Positions 25,953-34,071 of a stretch of DNA of 64,000 nucleotides are shown here, piece by piece. The stretch spans positions 924,989 to 988,988 of the forward strand of contig NZ_OBMI01000002.1 in the NCBI RefSeq assembly GCF_900199185.1, given 5' to 3'. The position numbers and the translations under genes were made by a program. The notes beneath the pieces were generated by a model. The model saw nothing but the letters and a program-made list of their open reading frames with translations. It was not told the origin of the DNA and searched no databases. Numbering within the stretch: the stretch's first letter is position 1; every line of letters starts with the position of its first letter. Source of the stretch: Sphingomonas guangdongensis. GTDB lineage: Bacteria; Pseudomonadota; Alphaproteobacteria; Sphingomonadales; Sphingomonadaceae.

Positions 25953-27723
25953 CGCCGCCAGCCCACCCCCGGCCGAGCGGCTTCCGGTCGCGCTCGATCC
26001 CGATCACTCCGACTACAAGCCGCATGAGGAGCTTGCCGCGGCCTTGCGCGCCTGCAAGCCGCTGTTGTGGACCGCGGCGGCGTTCAGCGGGGCGGTCAAC
26101 TTGCTGTTCCTCGCTTCACCGATCTATCTCATTCAGATCTACAACCGCGTGATCCCGAGTGGCAGCATACCGACGCTGATCGGACTGTCGGTTGCGCTGC
26201 TGCTCGCGCTGGCGACCATGGCGGTGCTCGATGCGGCGCGCGCGCGCATCCTGGTTCGCGCGGCGGCGCGGATCGATCGGCTGCTGTCGGGTCGCGTGTT
26301 CCAGGCGGTGATCGACAATGCCACGCGCAACGGCGGTGGTGCCAAGAACGCGCAGTTGCTCCGCGACCTCGACCAGTTCCGCTCGGCACTGGCGGGGCAG
26401 GCGGCGCAGTTCTTCTTCGACGTGCCGTTCATGCCGCTGTTCCTCGTTGCGCTGTTCCTGATCCACCCGGTGCTGGGGTTCGCGGGCACGCTGGGCGCAG
26501 CGATGCTGATCGGCCTCGCGTTCCTCAACGATCGCACGACGCGCGCGAGTGCAAAGGCGTCGAACGACGCGGCAATCCGTTCCTACCAGTTCACCGACGC
26601 GATCGCGCGCCACGCCGACCCGGTCCACGCGATGGGGATGGACGGCGCGCTGCTGAAGCGCTGGCGGCGCGACCGCGACACCATGATGGAGCGGCAGGCG
26701 AGCGGCAGCGATCGCACCGCTGACGTCACCGCCGTGATCCGCTTCGTGCGGCTCGCCATGCAGGCGGCGATGCTGGGCCTGGGTGCATGGCTGGTGATCG
26801 AGGGCTCGATCCTTGCCGCCTCCATCTTCGCCGCCAACATGATGCTCGGCCGCGCGCTCGCGCCGCTAGAGGTCGCGGTCGGCGGCTGGCGCCAGATCGA
26901 GCAGGGTCTGGCCTCGGGCAAGCGCGTCCAGCTCGGCCTTAACGCCGCTCCCCACCGCCGCCCGCGCGTCGAGCCGCCGGTCACCGCCGCGACCGTGGCG
27001 CTGCAGGATGTCGCCTTCCAGTTCAAGGGTGCGAAGCGTTCGGCGCTGCGCTCGATTAACCTGGAGATTGCGGCCGGCGAGGCGGTCGGCATCGTCGGCC
27101 CGAGCGGGGCGGGCAAGAGCTGCCTCGCCCGCCTGCTGGTCGGTGCGCGCCTCGCCGAGCAGGGTCGCGTCAGCGTCGGCGGGGTCGACATGCGCCACTG
27201 GTCGCGCAGCATGCTCGCCCGCCACATCGGCTACCTGCCGCAGACCGTCGGGCTGTTCCCCGGCACGCTCCGCGACAACATCGCGCGCTTCGGTGACGGC
27301 AGCGATGCGGAGGTGATCGCCGCCGCGCGCCGCGCCAACGTCCACGACATGATCATGGCCCTGCCCGACGCGTACGAGACGCGGGTGGATGAGGGCGGCA
27401 CCGGCCTGTCGGGCGGACAGCGCCAGCGCGTCGGCCTGGCGCGTGCGCTCTACGGCGAGCCCAAACTCTTGGTGCTCGACGAGCCCAACGCCCACCTTGA
27501 CGCGGACGGGGAGGAGGCGCTCGCCCGCTCGCTCCACACGTTGAAGGCATTGGGCTGCACCGTGATCCTGATCGCGCACCGGCTGAACCCGGTCGCGCAC
27601 GTCGACCGCGTGATCGTGCTGTCGGACGGCCAGCTCCAGCTGGATGGGCCGCGCGCCCGCGTGTTCCGCAAGGTGCGCACCGAGCTGGTCGAATCGATCG
27701 CCCGCGAACCGATGAAGGTGTGA
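25945..27723 (+). CDS. Type I secretion ABC transporter (PrtD family permease/ATPase)
   Basis: A 592-residue half-transporter fusing membrane and ATPase domains. Six membrane helices (about residues 45-300) start at LLWTAAAFSGAVNLLFLASP. The ATPase has Walker A GPSGAGKS, signature LSGGQRQR, Walker B LLVLDEPNAHLD and the switch His in LIAHRL. There is no C39 peptidase domain, so cargo with an uncleaved C-terminal signal is expected. It pairs with the HlyD adaptor directly downstream. A TolC-type channel is not in the operon; a household outer-membrane factor may serve. Confidence 0.93.
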   Translation: MVDAASPPPAERLPVALDPDHSDYKPHEELAAALRACKPLLWTAAAFSGAVNLLFLASPIYLIQIYNRVIPSGSIPTLIGLSVALLLALATMAVLDAARARILVRAAARIDRLLSGRVFQAVIDNATRNGGGAKNAQLLRDLDQFRSALAGQAAQFFFDVPFMPLFLVALFLIHPVLGFAGTLGAAMLIGLAFLNDRTTRASAKASNDAAIRSYQFTDAIARHADPVHAMGMDGALLKRWRRDRDTMMERQASGSDRTADVTAVIRFVRLAMQAAMLGLGAWLVIEGSILAASIFAANMMLGRALAPLEVAVGGWRQIEQGLASGKRVQLGLNAAPHRRPRVEPPVTAATVALQDVAFQFKGAKRSALRSINLEIAAGEAVGIVGPSGAGKSCLARLLVGARLAEQGRVSVGGVDMRHWSRSMLARHIGYLPQTVGLFPGTLRDNIARFGDGSDAEVIAAARRANVHDMIMALPDAYETRVDEGGTGLSGGQRQRVGLARALYGEPKLLVLDEPNAHLDADGEEALARSLHTLKALGCTVILIAHRLNPVAHVDRVIVLSDGQLQLDGPRARVFRKVRTELVESIAREPMKV

Positions 27724-27728
27724 CCGCG

Positions 27729-29093
27729 ATGAAGCTCGATCTCACCTCGCTCGGCCTGGGTGGCGGCGGCGGCTCGGCCCCCGGCAATGGCCGCACTGCG
27801 GCGGCGGTCCGGACAGTCGAGGGACTGCTCTACCCGGCGAAGCGCCAGCGGCTCGACGACGCGTCCCGCGTGGTGCGGGTCGGGCTGATCGCCGCGGCCG
27901 GCTTCTTCGGGTTGCTGCTGCTCTTCTCGCTCCTGGTGCCGATCTCCGGCGCAGCAAGCGCGGCGGGTGAGGTCACGACCAGCGGCTCGCGCGTGCTGAT
28001 TCAGCCGAGCGCGAGCGGCGTCGTCGCCGAGCTGCTGGTCACCGAGGGCCAGTTCGTCCGCGCCGGCCAGCCGCTCCTCCGCCTCAACGGGGTGCGCTCG
28101 GGCGCGGCCGCCGAGCAGGCACAGGCGCGTCGCGACGGGCTTCGAGCGCTGCAAGCGCGGCTGACCGCCGAACGCGACGAGCTGGAGGCGGTCGCATTCC
28201 CCGCCGACCTGACCCAGCGCGCAAACCAGCCACATGTCGCTGGCCTGCTCCAGGCGCAGAACGCGATCTTCGCCCGCCACCGGGAGCTGCTCGCCGCCGA
28301 GCGCACCTCCGCGTCAACCCGCAGCGAAGGCGCGGAGGCGCAGCGCACCGGCGCCGCTCAGCAGCTGGCTTTGATCAACGAGGAGCTGACCGGCATCCGC
28401 AAGCTCTACCGCCGGGGCTATGCGCGGAAAACGCAGGTACTGGCGCTGGAACGCGCTGCTGCCGAGCTGCAGGCGCAGCAGGGCTCAGGCGCGGCGGGCG
28501 TCGCGGAGGCGCGGCTCGACATCGCCCGCGTGCGCAGCCGCCAGGCGATGGACGTCGTCAACCAGCTGGCGCAGGTCGACGCGCAGCTGGCGCAGGTCGA
28601 TCCGGCGCTCCGCGTCACCCGCTACGATGCGGAGCGCGACCTGCTCCGCGCGCCGGTCGACGGCCAGGTCTCCGGCGTCACTCGGCTCGGCACCGGCACG
28701 GTGGTGAGCGGCGGCACGACCGTGATGGAGGTGGTGCCGAGCGGCCGCGCGCTGATCGTGGAGGCGCTAATCCCGCCCGCCGACATCGACGACGTTCGCC
28801 TGGGGTCCACCGCGACGTTGCGCTTCACGACCATCAACCCGCGCGCGCACGGCAGCTATGAGGGCAAGGTGATCGCGTTGTCGCCTGCCCGCGTCCCCGG
28901 CGCGGCGGAGGGAACCAGCGGCTTTCGAGTGCAGGTCCGCGTTGCCGATCCCGGGGCGCTGGAGCGTGACGCCGTGCGGCTCCAGCCCGGCATTCCCGTC
29001 GCGGTCCAGGTCCGCACTCACGACCGCACACTCTTCAATTACCTGTTTGCTCCCGTCGGTGACGCAATGAGCGGTGCATTCCGCGAGGAGTAG
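27729..29093 (+). CDS. HlyD family type I secretion membrane-fusion protein
   Basis: A 454-residue inner-membrane adaptor. One transmembrane helix (VGLIAAAGFFGLLLLFSLLV, about residues 58-77) is followed by the lipoyl half SGSRVLIQPSASGVVAELLV, a long periplasmic coiled coil (about 120-300, rich in Ala, Gln, Glu and Arg) and the beta-barrel region with RDLLRAPVDGQVSGVT. It bridges the ABC exporter to an outer-membrane channel. The ATG at 27729 lies 5 bp after the exporter stop; GTG at 27720 would overlap it. Confidence 0.92.
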   Translation: MKLDLTSLGLGGGGGSAPGNGRTAAAVRTVEGLLYPAKRQRLDDASRVVRVGLIAAAGFFGLLLLFSLLVPISGAASAAGEVTTSGSRVLIQPSASGVVAELLVTEGQFVRAGQPLLRLNGVRSGAAAEQAQARRDGLRALQARLTAERDELEAVAFPADLTQRANQPHVAGLLQAQNAIFARHRELLAAERTSASTRSEGAEAQRTGAAQQLALINEELTGIRKLYRRGYARKTQVLALERAAAELQAQQGSGAAGVAEARLDIARVRSRQAMDVVNQLAQVDAQLAQVDPALRVTRYDAERDLLRAPVDGQVSGVTRLGTGTVVSGGTTVMEVVPSGRALIVEALIPPADIDDVRLGSTATLRFTTINPRAHGSYEGKVIALSPARVPGAAEGTSGFRVQVRVADPGALERDAVRLQPGIPVAVQVRTHDRTLFNYLFAPVGDAMSGAFREE

Positions 29094-29164
29094 TCTGGTC
29101 GAGCAAGTCAGCGCTCAGCAGCGTCAATTTGAGTGCGTTCTGCCGAACAGCTACCATGAACAAA

Positions 29165-29298
29165 CGACTGCAAATCAAGGGCACAATCTGCCCTTGAACG
29201 TCCGAGATTGGGTCGAAGCGGGGCGGGGATCTTGTGGCGGAGGTAGAGGATGCCGCTGCGCGGGTCGCGCCACATGCCCTGGGCAGGTCCTTGGCCAT
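29165..29298 (-). pseudogene. Decayed tyrosine-recombinase (integrase) start
   Basis: From the ATG at 29298 the frame reads MAKDLP. It then shifts: the next frame gives MWRDPRSGILYLRHKIPAPL and RPNLG, the N-terminal DUF6538-type start of phage-like integrases. One missing C in the run after CTGCCC explains the shift. Similarity stops after about 35 residues and the catalytic domain is gone. It lies beside the 3' end of a tRNA-Glu gene and reads away from it, the usual place for an integrase. Confidence 0.6.
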
Positions 29299-29380
29299 GG
29301 TCTCGAGTTTCCGGTGTACTCGTCGGATGTACCCGCGCGAGCACTAAGAGACCGGCGATTCCGCCAGAAAATGCGAGGAT

Positions 29381-29455
29381 GGTGACCCCTACGGGACTCG
29401 AACCCGTGCTTCAGCCGTGAAAGGGCCGCGTCCTAACCACTAGACGAAGGGGCCG
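29381..29455 (-). tRNA. tRNA-Glu (anticodon TTC)
   Basis: A complete 75-base cloverleaf with encoded CCA. The acceptor stem GGCCCCT pairs with AGGGGTC (one G-U), the T loop has GGTTCGAGTCC, and the anticodon loop CCTTTCAC carries TTC. A decayed integrase start lies beyond its 3' end. Confidence 0.97.
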
Positions 29456-29516
29456 AGCGCTCGGCACCGGCCGCGGTTAGGCAAAGCCGCCTCGCCGGTC
29501 AAGCCGTTGGCCGTGC

Positions 29517-31268
29517 TCAGTCCGCCCAGGCCGCGTCGTCCAGGTGCAGTTCCGCGGCGGGACGGCTCGACCAGTCGTCAATCCGGGCGCGTCCGGCGAG
29601 CCATAGCCTGCGGTGTGACGGCGCGCCGAGCAGCGCGGCGCCGAGCGGCGTGTCCGCGCCGCGGAACGCCATCGCCTTCAGGCTGCGCCCGTCCGCGCCC
29701 GCCGCGATCGCGCGGACATGGCCGTTTCCGACGACATCGGCCTTGACGATCCGGACCGGCCCTGCGGCGACCCGCGGCTGCGGCCAGCCCATGCCGTAGG
29801 GACCGCCCTGCTCGAGCGCGGTGACCAGGTCGGGGCAGACGCCGCCGGGCGCGAGCACCGCGTCGAGCAGCAGCGAGCGGTCGCCGTGCGCCGCCGTCAC
29901 TGCCTCGCCCAGGCGCTGCTCCAGGAAGTCGGCAAAGGCGGGAACCGTATCGGCCGCGATCGTCAGCCCGGCAGCCATCGCGTGCCCGCCGCCCGCGATC
30001 AGCAAGCCCGCCTCCTTGGCGGCAAGCACCGCGGCGCCCAGGTCGACGCCGGGGATGGACCGGCCGGAGCCCTTGCCGATCCCCGCCTCATCAATCGCGA
30101 TCACCACCGCGGGGCGATTGAGCTTCTCCTTCAACCGACCGGCGACGATGCCGATCACGCCGGGGTGCCAGCCCTCGCTCGCGACAACGGCGACCGCGTG
30201 CTTCGCCGAGTGGCTTTCCGCTTCCGCCTGCACCGCCGCCTCGATCGCGCGGCGCTCTTCGTTCAGCCGGTCGAGCTCGGCCGCGATCGCGTGCGCCTCT
30301 GCCGGATCGTCCGTGGTGAGCAGGCGAACGCCCAGGTCCGCCGCCCCGACCCGGCCGCCGGCATTGATGCGAGGCCCGAGCGCGAAGCCGAGATCGGTGG
30401 CGGTTGGCGCGCGGGTGAGCCGCGACGCGGTGATCAGCGCATCGATGCCGGGATTGCGGCGCTGCGCCATCACCTTCAGCCCCTGCGCCACGAAGGCGCG
30501 GTTGAGGCCGCGCAGCTGCGCCACGTCGGCGACTGTGCCGAGCGCGACCAGGTCGAGCAGATCTAGAAGCCGCGGCTCGGGATGCGTATCGAACCAGCCA
30601 CGGGCGCGCAGCGTTCGCAGCAGCGCGGCGCCGAGCAGGAAGCAGACACCGACCGCGGCGAGATGGCCATGCGCGGCGCCGGCCTCCTCGTCCAAGCGGT
30701 TCGGATTCACCAGTGCGTGCGCGCGCGGCAGCGTGCTCGCGCACTTGTGGTGATCGACCACCAGCACGTCGACCCCGGCCGCGTGTGCCTCCGCCAGCGC
30801 GTCGAATGCCTGCGCGCCGCAGTCCACGGTCACGATCAGGCTCGCGCCCTCGCGCGCGAGGCGCACGAGTGCCTCGCCCGAGGGCCCATAGCCTTCCATC
30901 AGGCGATCGGGGATGTAGGCGCGGGGGCCGAGGCCGAGCTGGCGCAGCAGGCGGATCAGCAACGCCGCCGAAGTCGCGCCATCGACGTCATAGTCGCCGA
31001 ACACCGCCACCTGCTCGCCGGCGGCGACGGCATCGGCAAGCCGTTCGGCCGCGCGGTCCATGTCGCGGAAGATCGACGGATCGGGCATGAACGCGCGGAT
31101 GGAGGGCGTGCGGTGCGCGTCGAGAGCGTCGTGAGCACAGCCGCGGGCGAGCAGCAGCCCGGTCACCAGGTCGTCCGGCACCAGCCCCTCACGCGCGTCG
31201 GCGGCGAGGCCGCGCCACCGCCAGGGCTGACCCATGATCGAGCGGTGGATGCCGAGAACGGGCGTCAT
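29517..31268 (-). CDS. recJ: Single-stranded-DNA-specific exonuclease RecJ
   Basis: A 583-residue 5'-3' exonuclease of the DHH family, used in recombination and mismatch repair. Metal and catalytic motifs are FGDYDVDGATSAALL, LIVTVDCGAQ, LVVDHHKC, GPRINAGGRVG and the DHHA1 signature GGGHAMAAGLTI. An OB-fold occupies the C-terminus. The longer upstream frame to 31607 overlaps the oxygenase gene and is nonsense; ATG 31268 (or 31235, MGQPWRWR) is the real start. Confidence 0.95.
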   Translation of the reverse strand: MTPVLGIHRSIMGQPWRWRGLAADAREGLVPDDLVTGLLLARGCAHDALDAHRTPSIRAFMPDPSIFRDMDRAAERLADAVAAGEQVAVFGDYDVDGATSAALLIRLLRQLGLGPRAYIPDRLMEGYGPSGEALVRLAREGASLIVTVDCGAQAFDALAEAHAAGVDVLVVDHHKCASTLPRAHALVNPNRLDEEAGAAHGHLAAVGVCFLLGAALLRTLRARGWFDTHPEPRLLDLLDLVALGTVADVAQLRGLNRAFVAQGLKVMAQRRNPGIDALITASRLTRAPTATDLGFALGPRINAGGRVGAADLGVRLLTTDDPAEAHAIAAELDRLNEERRAIEAAVQAEAESHSAKHAVAVVASEGWHPGVIGIVAGRLKEKLNRPAVVIAIDEAGIGKGSGRSIPGVDLGAAVLAAKEAGLLIAGGGHAMAAGLTIAADTVPAFADFLEQRLGEAVTAAHGDRSLLLDAVLAPGGVCPDLVTALEQGGPYGMGWPQPRVAAGPVRIVKADVVGNGHVRAIAAGADGRSLKAMAFRGADTPLGAALLGAPSHRRLWLAGRARIDDWSSRPAAELHLDDAAWAD

Positions 31269-31345
31269 CCCAGGCGTGTAGGGCGACGCGAATCCAAGCT
31301 CAAGAGGTCGGCGCGCGGTCGCTGCTGCTGCGCCGGATAGCTCGG

Positions 31346-32023
31346 CTATCTGAACCAGTGCGCCTCTCGGAACCACTTGGTGACGATGTACTTGACCCCC
31401 TTTGTCACCGCCGTCCCCTCGTGGAGCGTCAGCGGATTGGGACTGCCGTCCAGACGCATGTTGTTCCAGGTGAGCAGCAGGCGCTTGCGCGGCGGGATCC
31501 GGATTCCGGCCTGCGGGAACCAGGTGGCGCCGCCCTCCGCCACGTCGCTCAGGTAGATCATGGCGGTCCAGGTGCGCTGCCCGCCCTCCGCCTTCATCCG
31601 CGGCCAATAGGGCTGGTTCTCGTGGAAATAGTCATGGTGGGCGCGGAACTGCTGCCCCGGCGCGTAGCGTTGCCCCTGCATCGTCTCGCCATGTTCGGGC
31701 GCGATGCCGAGCAGCGCGGCGATCCGCTCATCGATCGGTTGCACCGCCGGCGAGAAGCGGGCGAGGTCGCAGCTCTCGCTGGTGCGAAAGGTCGGGTCGG
31801 CGTTCTCGGTCAGCAGGGTCGAGGGCCGCTTGCCCGCGTCGATCAGACGACAAAGGGCGTCACACTCCGCATCGCTCAGGAAGTCGGGATAGTAGAAGAC
31901 GTCGGCGGTATCGACCCGCGCCTTCCTGACCGCCGGATCGGCGGCGAGTTTCCGGCTCACGCTCGAGCCGACTGCGGCGCGGATGGGGGAGGGCTGATCC
32001 GGGTTCTGGACGGTGAAGGCCAT
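31346..32023 (-). CDS. 2-oxoglutarate/Fe(II) oxygenase, prolyl 4-hydroxylase family
   Basis: A 225-residue protein with the double-stranded beta-helix core of P4H-type oxygenases. Iron ligands are the HxD of FRAHHDYFHENQ and the distal His of TLHEGTAVTKGVKYIVTKWF, where the Lys binds 2-oxoglutarate. The upstream half has YYPDFLSDAECDALCRLID. The substrate is unknown. It lies upstream of recJ on the same strand, with a 77-bp gap, so co-transcription is possible but not shown. Confidence 0.88.
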   Translation of the reverse strand: MAFTVQNPDQPSPIRAAVGSSVSRKLAADPAVRKARVDTADVFYYPDFLSDAECDALCRLIDAGKRPSTLLTENADPTFRTSESCDLARFSPAVQPIDERIAALLGIAPEHGETMQGQRYAPGQQFRAHHDYFHENQPYWPRMKAEGGQRTWTAMIYLSDVAEGGATWFPQAGIRIPPRKRLLLTWNNMRLDGSPNPLTLHEGTAVTKGVKYIVTKWFREAHWFR

Positions 32024-32098
32024 GGCCGCACTTGGCCGAAGCAGCGGCCCCAAGACAAGAGGCCGGCCGCGCGTGGCGACCGGCCTCCGCCGAACGGT

Positions 32099-33088
32099 TT
32101 ACCAGAAGATGTCGTAGATCACGTCCACCACTTCGCCGCTGTAGGTGTCGACCAGCAGCGCGTCGTTGTAGTAGCGGACCCAGCGGAACGGACCATCGAC
32201 CGGTGGCAGGCGATAGGTCCACGGGTCGTTGATCCAGTAATCCTGCGCGAACAGGATCGAGCCCAGCGTCACGCCGATACCGAACCGCTGATAGCCGTAG
32301 TTGTATCCGCGCGGCGCGTAGTAGCGAGGCAGGCGGTACAGGTTGCGGTTGCTGTTGCGCCACGACTGCCAGTCGTAGCGGCGATCACTGCGCCAGCCGC
32401 GGTTCCAGTCGCGGTCGCCGCCGCGGCCGCCCTGCGCCCAGCCGCGTCCGTCTGACCAGCCGCCGCCGTTCCAGCCCGGCGTGTCACGTCGGTAGTCGCG
32501 ACGATCATCGCGGCGGTCGCGGCGGAAATCCTGGCGATCGTCGCGCCGGTCCGCCCGATAGTCGCGACGGTCGTCACGCCGGTCGGTCCGGAACTGCTCG
32601 CGGATCACCTGCCCGTTGGCGAGTGCCGCGCGATCCTGGAAGCGTTCGCGGGCGAAATCGCGTCGGTCGTCGCGGCGCTCGCGGGCGAAGTCCTGACGAT
32701 CGTCGCGACGCTCGCGATTGAAGTCGCGGCGCTCACCCCACTCGCGACGCCCCTGCGCGAACCCGCGATCGGCGCGGGGCGCTTCAGGCGCGGCGACTTG
32801 CGGCGCGGCACCAGCGTCTGGCCGACGCTGCGGGATCGGACGATCCGGACGCGGCTGAGCCTGCTGCGGCGCGGCCTGCGCGCGCTCGGCACGACGCGCC
32901 TGCCAGTTCTCGCGCGCCTGACCACCCTCGAAACCGCCCGGCCGTTCGGCCCGCGGACCACGGCCGCCGCCACCCTGCGCCGCCTCGCCGCGATTGCCGC
33001 CGCGGCGGCCCTGCCACTCCTGCGCGCTCGCCGCCACCGGCATCAGTGCGGTCGCGGCGATCAGCGCGACCAACAAGGGCTTCTTCAT
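32099..33088 (-). CDS. RcnB-like periplasmic protein with Arg/Asp-rich repeats
   Basis: A 329-residue secreted protein (signal peptide KKPLLVALIAATALMPVAASA). The C-terminal 60 residues (DPWTYRLPPVDGPFRWVRYY and VDTYSGEVVDVIYDIFW) match the RcnB family, which in E. coli tunes nickel/cobalt homeostasis. The middle (about residues 105-215) is an unusual run of RRDDRRD/F and RERRDDR repeats, strongly charged and probably disordered. No metal transporter is adjacent, so the role is open. Confidence 0.75.
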   Translation of the reverse strand: MKKPLLVALIAATALMPVAASAQEWQGRRGGNRGEAAQGGGGRGPRAERPGGFEGGQARENWQARRAERAQAAPQQAQPRPDRPIPQRRPDAGAAPQVAAPEAPRADRGFAQGRREWGERRDFNRERRDDRQDFARERRDDRRDFARERFQDRAALANGQVIREQFRTDRRDDRRDYRADRRDDRQDFRRDRRDDRRDYRRDTPGWNGGGWSDGRGWAQGGRGGDRDWNRGWRSDRRYDWQSWRNSNRNLYRLPRYYAPRGYNYGYQRFGIGVTLGSILFAQDYWINDPWTYRLPPVDGPFRWVRYYNDALLVDTYSGEVVDVIYDIFW

Positions 33089-33196
33089 TCCGCTACACTC
33101 CACTGACCGGCACGCCGGCATTGACGATGATGGGTAAGTAGCACCGGTGGGATGAGCCGTGGCTGAATTGCGCTGAAAGCGATGCGTCAGGAATGG

Positions 33197-33745
33197 TCAG
33201 CGTCGCGGCGGTGGTGGCGCCAGCGCAGGCACGTCGCGCGCCGCCTCGGCCGGGTCGGCGTCGGGGCGGGGCGTGGGGGCGATCGTCTCGTCACCGCGCG
33301 CGATGCTGGCGGCCTGCAGCACCGCATCGACCAGCCGGGGATAGATGCCGCAGCGACACAGGTTGGTCAGCACGCGGCGGACGTCTTCCTCGGTCGGGTT
33401 CCGGTTGGTGCGGAGCAGCGCTTGCGCGGTCATGATGATGCCGGGGACGCAGAAGCCGCACTGCACGATGTTGGCGGCGAGGAAGGCCTGCTGGAGCGGG
33501 TGGCTGCGCTCGCGCGACAGCGCCTCGATCGTCGTGACGAAGCTGCCCTCCAGGCCGCCGATCGCCACCGTGCACGATCGCACCGCCTTGCCGTCGATGT
33601 CGACGGTGCACGCGCCGCAGTCGCCGCTCTCGCAGCCGTGCTTGGTCCCGGTCAGGTTGGAGGCGTCGCGCAGCGCCCAGAGGAGCGGCGTGTCGGCCGC
33701 CATGCGATACTCGACCGGCTGGTTGTTGACCGTGAAGCGCGTCAT
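33197..33745 (-). CDS. (2Fe-2S) subunit of an aldehyde-oxidase/isoquinoline-oxidoreductase type enzyme, standing alone
   Basis: A 182-residue two-cluster iron-sulfur protein. The plant-ferredoxin-type cluster is GCESGDCGACTVDIDG with a further Cys in VRSCTVAIGG. The second cluster is QCGFCVPGIIM and LCRCGIYPRL. Such proteins carry electrons for a molybdenum-cytosine-dinucleotide hydroxylase. The large molybdenum subunit that is normally adjacent is absent here, so this copy must pair with a subunit elsewhere or has another partner. The Pro-rich tail (ALAPPPPRR) is extra. Confidence 0.88.
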   Translation of the reverse strand: MTRFTVNNQPVEYRMAADTPLLWALRDASNLTGTKHGCESGDCGACTVDIDGKAVRSCTVAIGGLEGSFVTTIEALSRERSHPLQQAFLAANIVQCGFCVPGIIMTAQALLRTNRNPTEEDVRRVLTNLCRCGIYPRLVDAVLQAASIARGDETIAPTPRPDADPAEAARDVPALAPPPPRR

Positions 33746-33849
33746 GTCGCCCGGTTAGCACGCCGCGTGCCCGCATCGAAAGGCATGGGGAACGGCGGGC
33801 CGCCTGCCGTGTTTGTCGCCGGTGCAAGGGCAGAGTGACGGAGGACCCA

Positions 33850-34068
33850 ATGGCAAAGGTGCTTGGCTCGTTTTCGATCACCTCGGAGGCGGACGGCTAC
33901 GTTCTCCACCTGGAGGATGAGGACGGCGAGACGCTGGAGTTCAGTGCGACGCTGGAGCAGCTCGACGAGATCACGGAAGCGATCGAGGATCAGCTCGAGC
34001 TCGAGGACGAGGCGGACGAGTTGCCGCTCGACGAGGATGACGAAGAGGAACTGCCCGACGAGAACTGA
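33850..34068 (+). CDS. Small acidic protein, unknown function
   Basis: A 72-residue protein with a folded-looking first half (VLGSFSITSEADGYVLHLED) and a tail made almost only of Asp and Glu. GGAGG lies about 6 bases before the ATG at 33850. GGAAC-N16-TGTT at 33789-33813 is close to the alphaproteobacterial stress-sigma consensus. It ends 3 bp from the convergent efflux gene. No family recognised. Confidence 0.65.
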   Translation: MAKVLGSFSITSEADGYVLHLEDEDGETLEFSATLEQLDEITEAIEDQLELEDEADELPLDEDDEEELPDEN

Positions 34069-34071
34069 CGC

